Made by a program: the position numbers and the translations under genes. A stretch of 64,000 nt of DNA, taken from positions 62,001 through 126,000 of the forward strand of contig NZ_JBKIII010000004.1 in assembly GCF_046557615.1 (NCBI RefSeq). The letters are read 5' to 3'. Under the pieces are notes generated by a model. The model was given only the letters and a program-made list of their open reading frames with translations. It had not been told where the DNA came from and did no database searches. Source of the DNA: Haloferax sp046557615 (GTDB taxonomy: Archaea > Halobacteriota > Halobacteria > Halobacteriales > Haloferacaceae). Positions 61,220 through 64,000 of the stretch are shown here, one piece after another; the stretch's first letter is position 1, and each line of letters begins with the position of its first letter.

Positions 61220-61239
61220 TACTCGTGCGTTGCTTACCT

Positions 61240-61887
61240 GTGTACGAAGCGACGTTTTCCATCCGAGACGAGAGTGCGTACGCGGCGGCCACCGCCGAGA
61301 GTTCGGCGACAATCGAACTGTGGTGTAACGACCACTGCGACCTCTTACACATCGGCGATGGGGCCGAAGCAGTCATCGAACGGGTGCGCGAGACCGTGGG
61401 TGTACAGGCAGTCCGAGAACAGGGAAGCGAAGTGGTCGTAGTCACGGCCGACTGCCTTCGACACCACGAGATCGACGACATCGAGGGGTACCTCCACTCT
61501 CACGGCGTACTGTTGTTGCCGCCGCTTCGGTACCGCGACGGCGCGAAAGTTTGTCGGCTACTGGCCGTGAGTTCGGACGCGATGACGGCGTGTTTCCACG
61601 ACCTCGTCGAGAGCGGCCACGAGGTACACGTCGAATCGAAGCGTGCTATCTCCTTTGCAACCGGCGGCGGGCCACTTTTGGCGCCCACCGACGCGATTCC
61701 AACGCTGACGGCACGGCAGCGAGAAGCCCTCCGTCTCGCCCACGGGAACGGATACTACGAACTCCCGCGAGGAACCGACACCGAGACGATTGCATCCGAG
61801 ATGGGCGTCTCACGTCGAACCGCCGAAGAGCATCTCAGACGAGCAGAACGGAAGGTCATGTCGTTCGCCATGCAGTACGTGACCTGA
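61240..61887 (+). CDS. Bat-type HTH regulator, likely of the hut operon
   Basis: A 215-residue regulator starting at GTG 61240, chosen because a TATA box ends about 22 nt before it and the family begins YEATFSIRDE. The N-terminal sensing domain (LWCNDHCDLLHIGDG) is followed by the HTH_10 segment LTARQREALRLAHGNGYYEL and ASEMGVSRRTAEEHLRRAE. Divergent from hutU across 84 bp, it is the obvious candidate to control histidine degradation. Confidence 0.85.
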   Translation: MYEATFSIRDESAYAAATAESSATIELWCNDHCDLLHIGDGAEAVIERVRETVGVQAVREQGSEVVVVTADCLRHHEIDDIEGYLHSHGVLLLPPLRYRDGAKVCRLLAVSSDAMTACFHDLVESGHEVHVESKRAISFATGGGPLLAPTDAIPTLTARQREALRLAHGNGYYELPRGTDTETIASEMGVSRRTAEEHLRRAERKVMSFAMQYVT

Positions 61888-61931
61888 GACGAGAGCGAGA
61901 GTGAGTCGAACCAGGAGAGAAACGAAACCGA

Positions 61932-63452
61932 CTACTCGTCCGCCACTTCGTCGTCTACTTCCGGCGAGTCGGGAATTTGAGCGGCCCGGCTCATGTTGCT
62001 GCGCCACGTCTTGCCCTGTTCGACTTCCGACCGAACCGTGGAGAGTTCGTCCGAGAGTGCCGAGAAGTTCTCGGTGAGACCCAATAGCTCGTCATCGAGT
62101 GACGACTCTTCGACGAATTTCTCGTCGAATTCACCGAGGCGTGCTTCTAACTCAGATTCAGATACGGCGCGGTTTTCGAGCAATTCGACCTGTTCTTCGA
62201 TTGATTCGAGGGCTGCATTCGTAGCCGACAGCGCCTCGTCGACTTCGGTCAGGTCGCGTCGCATCTCGTCGGAGTCGTCTTGGAGGTCCGACAGCAGTTG
62301 TTCTGCGGTTCCGTTCTCGTCGATGAAGTCCTCCAAGGCGTCGGTGTAGACTGCAAGGTCGTCCATACGGGTTCGGACGTTCTGAAGCCGTGCTTCCAGC
62401 GAATTCGGCGTCGAAATACCGAGTGATTTCCGGATAACTTCGGCATCGTCGTCAGAGAGGTTGCCACTGGAGAGTTCGGCGACAAGCGACGCAACGACGC
62501 TTTCAGTCGGAGGTTCTGGCTCGAAATCGCTCTCAGATTCCGGGCTGGGGTCGACTTCCGAGTTGGGTTTGGGATTCGATTCCGAGTCGTCTTCGGAGAG
62601 TGACTGTTCGACGCTGACTTCGACTGCAGTGCTGTCCGTGTGCAAGTCGTTATCGTCGTCAAAACTGGAGTCGCCTTTGTCATTGGATTCGGGGCTATCT
62701 GCCGAATCGGCATCCGAGCCGTTCGAATCGTCTGTCTCTTCGGCACGGGTCACCGCAGTCTCCGACTGGTCTTGGAGTTCTCTCGGACCGAACGACTCGG
62801 GTTCCTCCGGACCGAGTGGTCGCTCGTCGGCGGGGCGCACGTCAGTGCCGACGAACCGAAGTTCGTCCGAGTCGTCGCCGTTTTCACTGCCTTCGGCTGA
62901 TTCGAACTCGCCGTTCGTTGCCTCGTCAGGGTCGTCTACGCGTGGAATGAGGTCGTCGAAGTCGCCGCTTCGCTTGGTCGCTGATTGGTTTTCGGTCGGT
63001 TCGTCGTTCGTCGTCGATTGGTCACTGGTCATTGTCTCACTGTGAGTGTCGCCGCTCGGTGGTTCGTCATCGACCGGGTGGACTTCCACAGCCGGGTCGG
63101 TGAGAAACGATTCAACCTGCGTCGCGTCGAGCCCTTTGGCTCCGTAGATGGTGAACGAGGTTCCGTCGGGTTCGAGTACGTCAGTGAATGCGACCATCCC
63201 GTCCTCGTGTTTGCGCCACTTGTCGCCGCCGTACTTCGGGTGCGGACCGAGGTCGTCGAGTGGAATCCCTGCGGGAACGTCCTCGACGAAGTGGACTACG
63301 ACAGCGTCGTCTCGTTGGGATGTGAATTCCAGTTGAGTGACAGAGAGACGCGCATTATCGGCGGTCCACACCGAAGACTCGGCGGAGACACCATCGACTG
63401 TTTTCCTCGACGTTTCGCTCACTTGCCCCATCTCACCGAACGAAAGGGTCAC
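61932..63452 (-). CDS. Halobacterial protein with disordered middle and coiled-coil end
   Basis: A 506-residue soluble protein that I cannot assign. Residues 1-130 form a compact beta-rich domain (TQLEFTSQRDDAVVVHFVED, then GGDKWRKHEDGMVAFTDVL). Residues of about 135-320 are low-complexity Ser/Asp/Glu/Asn. Residues 325-480 are predicted coiled coil with heptad-like Leu spacing (LEARLQNVRTRMDDLAVYTD; SIEEQVELLENRAVSESELE). The GTG at 63452 overlaps the upstream stop as GTGA. It may be a structural or scaffold protein; no function is claimed. Confidence 0.7.
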   Translation of the reverse strand: MTLSFGEMGQVSETSRKTVDGVSAESSVWTADNARLSVTQLEFTSQRDDAVVVHFVEDVPAGIPLDDLGPHPKYGGDKWRKHEDGMVAFTDVLEPDGTSFTIYGAKGLDATQVESFLTDPAVEVHPVDDEPPSGDTHSETMTSDQSTTNDEPTENQSATKRSGDFDDLIPRVDDPDEATNGEFESAEGSENGDDSDELRFVGTDVRPADERPLGPEEPESFGPRELQDQSETAVTRAEETDDSNGSDADSADSPESNDKGDSSFDDDNDLHTDSTAVEVSVEQSLSEDDSESNPKPNSEVDPSPESESDFEPEPPTESVVASLVAELSSGNLSDDDAEVIRKSLGISTPNSLEARLQNVRTRMDDLAVYTDALEDFIDENGTAEQLLSDLQDDSDEMRRDLTEVDEALSATNAALESIEEQVELLENRAVSESELEARLGEFDEKFVEESSLDDELLGLTENFSALSDELSTVRSEVEQGKTWRSNMSRAAQIPDSPEVDDEVADE

Positions 63453-63865
63453 ACCGCCACCTCCTGTGCCGCAATCGCCTGCTCGATTGTCTGCCGAATC
63501 AACGCAACATCTTCCGTCTCAGCAGGGAACTTCCACCGCCGTTGGATGGCCCCCGCGTCGTCCACGAGGAACACGTGGCCTCGGTCGCTGGTCATCGGGT
63601 CCACGACGGCGTTGCCAACGTCGATAACGACGTACACACCGAGTCCCTCGATGAACTGCAACCACGAGATGTCGGTCAAGACCTGCGAAACCACATCGCC
63701 GGTGGAGTGCTGGTCGTCACAGAGGAACACGAGTAACGAGAGTTGGTCGTCACACGTGTCGTGCTGTCCAAGCGGCGGAGATTCACACGACGAATCGAAC
63801 AGTTCGTCTACGTGGTCGAACTCGTCTGATTGAGACACGCTAGTCCCCTCCAGTTCGGTGGTCAT
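63449..63865 (-). CDS. Hypothetical protein, possibly redoxin-like
   Basis: A 138-residue acidic protein. The strand order LSLLVFLCDDQHS, VYVVIDVG, GHVFLVDDAGAIQRRWKFP and a final helix LIRQTIEQAIA resembles the end of thioredoxin/redoxin folds, but no CxxC motif is present, so the resemblance is weak. Its start overlaps the end of the upstream partial gene by 26 nt, and its stop overlaps the next gene, so the three form one tight operon. Confidence 0.6.
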   Translation of the reverse strand: MTTELEGTSVSQSDEFDHVDELFDSSCESPPLGQHDTCDDQLSLLVFLCDDQHSTGDVVSQVLTDISWLQFIEGLGVYVVIDVGNAVVDPMTSDRGHVFLVDDAGAIQRRWKFPAETEDVALIRQTIEQAIAAQEVAV

Positions 63866-64000
63866 CCGTTGGTTCTCGGTGGTCTACAGACTCTTGGCGG
63901 TCCCTCGATTGCAGGTACGCCATCGGGACGCTCCGAAGTACATCCGCTCGATTGGGTGTCTCCCGCGAGAGTAACCGGATGCTACCGAACTCAGGTCTGG
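63840..64000 (-). CDS. C-terminal end of an unidentified protein (partial)
   Basis: The minus strand from the window edge stays open for 52 codons (for example FGSIRLLSRETPNRADVLRS, then VPMAYLQSRDRQ) to a TAG at 63840-63842. The other two frames hit stops, so this frame is the likely end of a gene entering from the right. It overlaps the next gene's start by 26 nt. Too short to identify. Confidence 0.5.
   Translation of the reverse strand, partial: RPEFGSIRLLSRETPNRADVLRSVPMAYLQSRDRQESVDHREPTDDHRTGGD

Overview
The window reads as haloarchaeal DNA, most likely from Haloferax or a close relative. The evidence is GC-rich coding with acidic proteins, archaeal TATA boxes 25-40 nt ahead of start codons with almost no leader, twin-arginine signal peptides, several Bat-type HTH regulators, and family assortments known mainly from halobacteria (DUF7344, HalOD1, haloarchaeal alkaline-phosphatase-superfamily enzymes). 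The genus is an inference. There are no rRNA or tRNA genes, no CRISPR array and no recognisable insertion sequence.

Layout. (A) 1-6.6 kb is a loose accessory stretch: the end of a peptide ABC-transporter ATPase, a DUF1028 protein, a SprT-like metalloprotease, small regulators (Bat-type, DUF7344, HalOD1, winged helix) and a DUF1616 membrane protein. (B) 7-27.2 kb is a surface-polysaccharide or matrix locus. It holds three alkaline-phosphatase-superfamily enzymes, an alpha/alpha-barrel protein, a FemAB-like N-acyltransferase, a large polytopic membrane protein with a charged tail, a lipid-linked-glycan flippase, a Gfo/Idh/MocA oxidoreductase, cupin and Nudix genes, and two paralogous exported beta-helix proteins. 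One of these is a 913-residue Tat substrate with four C-terminal repeats, the other a lipoprotein. Several genes here share an unusual promoter element, TATAACAA(A/T)(A/G)C, usually 34-42 nt before the start.

(C) 27.3-42.9 kb is an aerobic phenylacetate catabolic region: paaABC, paaD split from its zinc ribbon, paaK, two enoyl-CoA hydratases, 3-hydroxyacyl-CoA dehydrogenase, two thiolases, two hotdog thioesterases, a MaoC hydratase and an aldehyde dehydrogenase. ALDH and MaoC together correspond to the two domains of PaaZ. The ALDH gene is interrupted by an in-frame TAG 56 codons before its natural end. A thiolase is coupled to an HMG-CoA-synthase-like protein that is fused to a DUF35 domain and appears to lack catalytic residues. 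paaE is not in the window. (D) 43-51.6 kb is a second, unassigned catabolic cluster: IclR regulator, EthD protein, ThDP enzyme, epimerase, cupin, HD protein, tandem EthD protein, M24-family protein and a second DUF1028 protein. Four copies of GTTCGAANNNTTCGAAC (one with a single mismatch) surround the IclR gene.

(E) 51.6-55.7 kb holds DoxX, cobyric acid synthase, a 48-residue zinc-finger protein and a Tat lipoprotein metallophore-binding protein with a TTTAGG-N4-CCTAAA palindrome at its promoter. (F) 55.7-61.9 kb is a complete histidine utilisation operon hutU-hutG-hutI-hutH with overlapping genes, divergent from a Bat-type regulator; a perfect palindrome and one shared TATA element lie between them. 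(G) The last 2 kb holds a tightly overlapping minus-strand operon of unrecognised halobacterial proteins that runs off the window.
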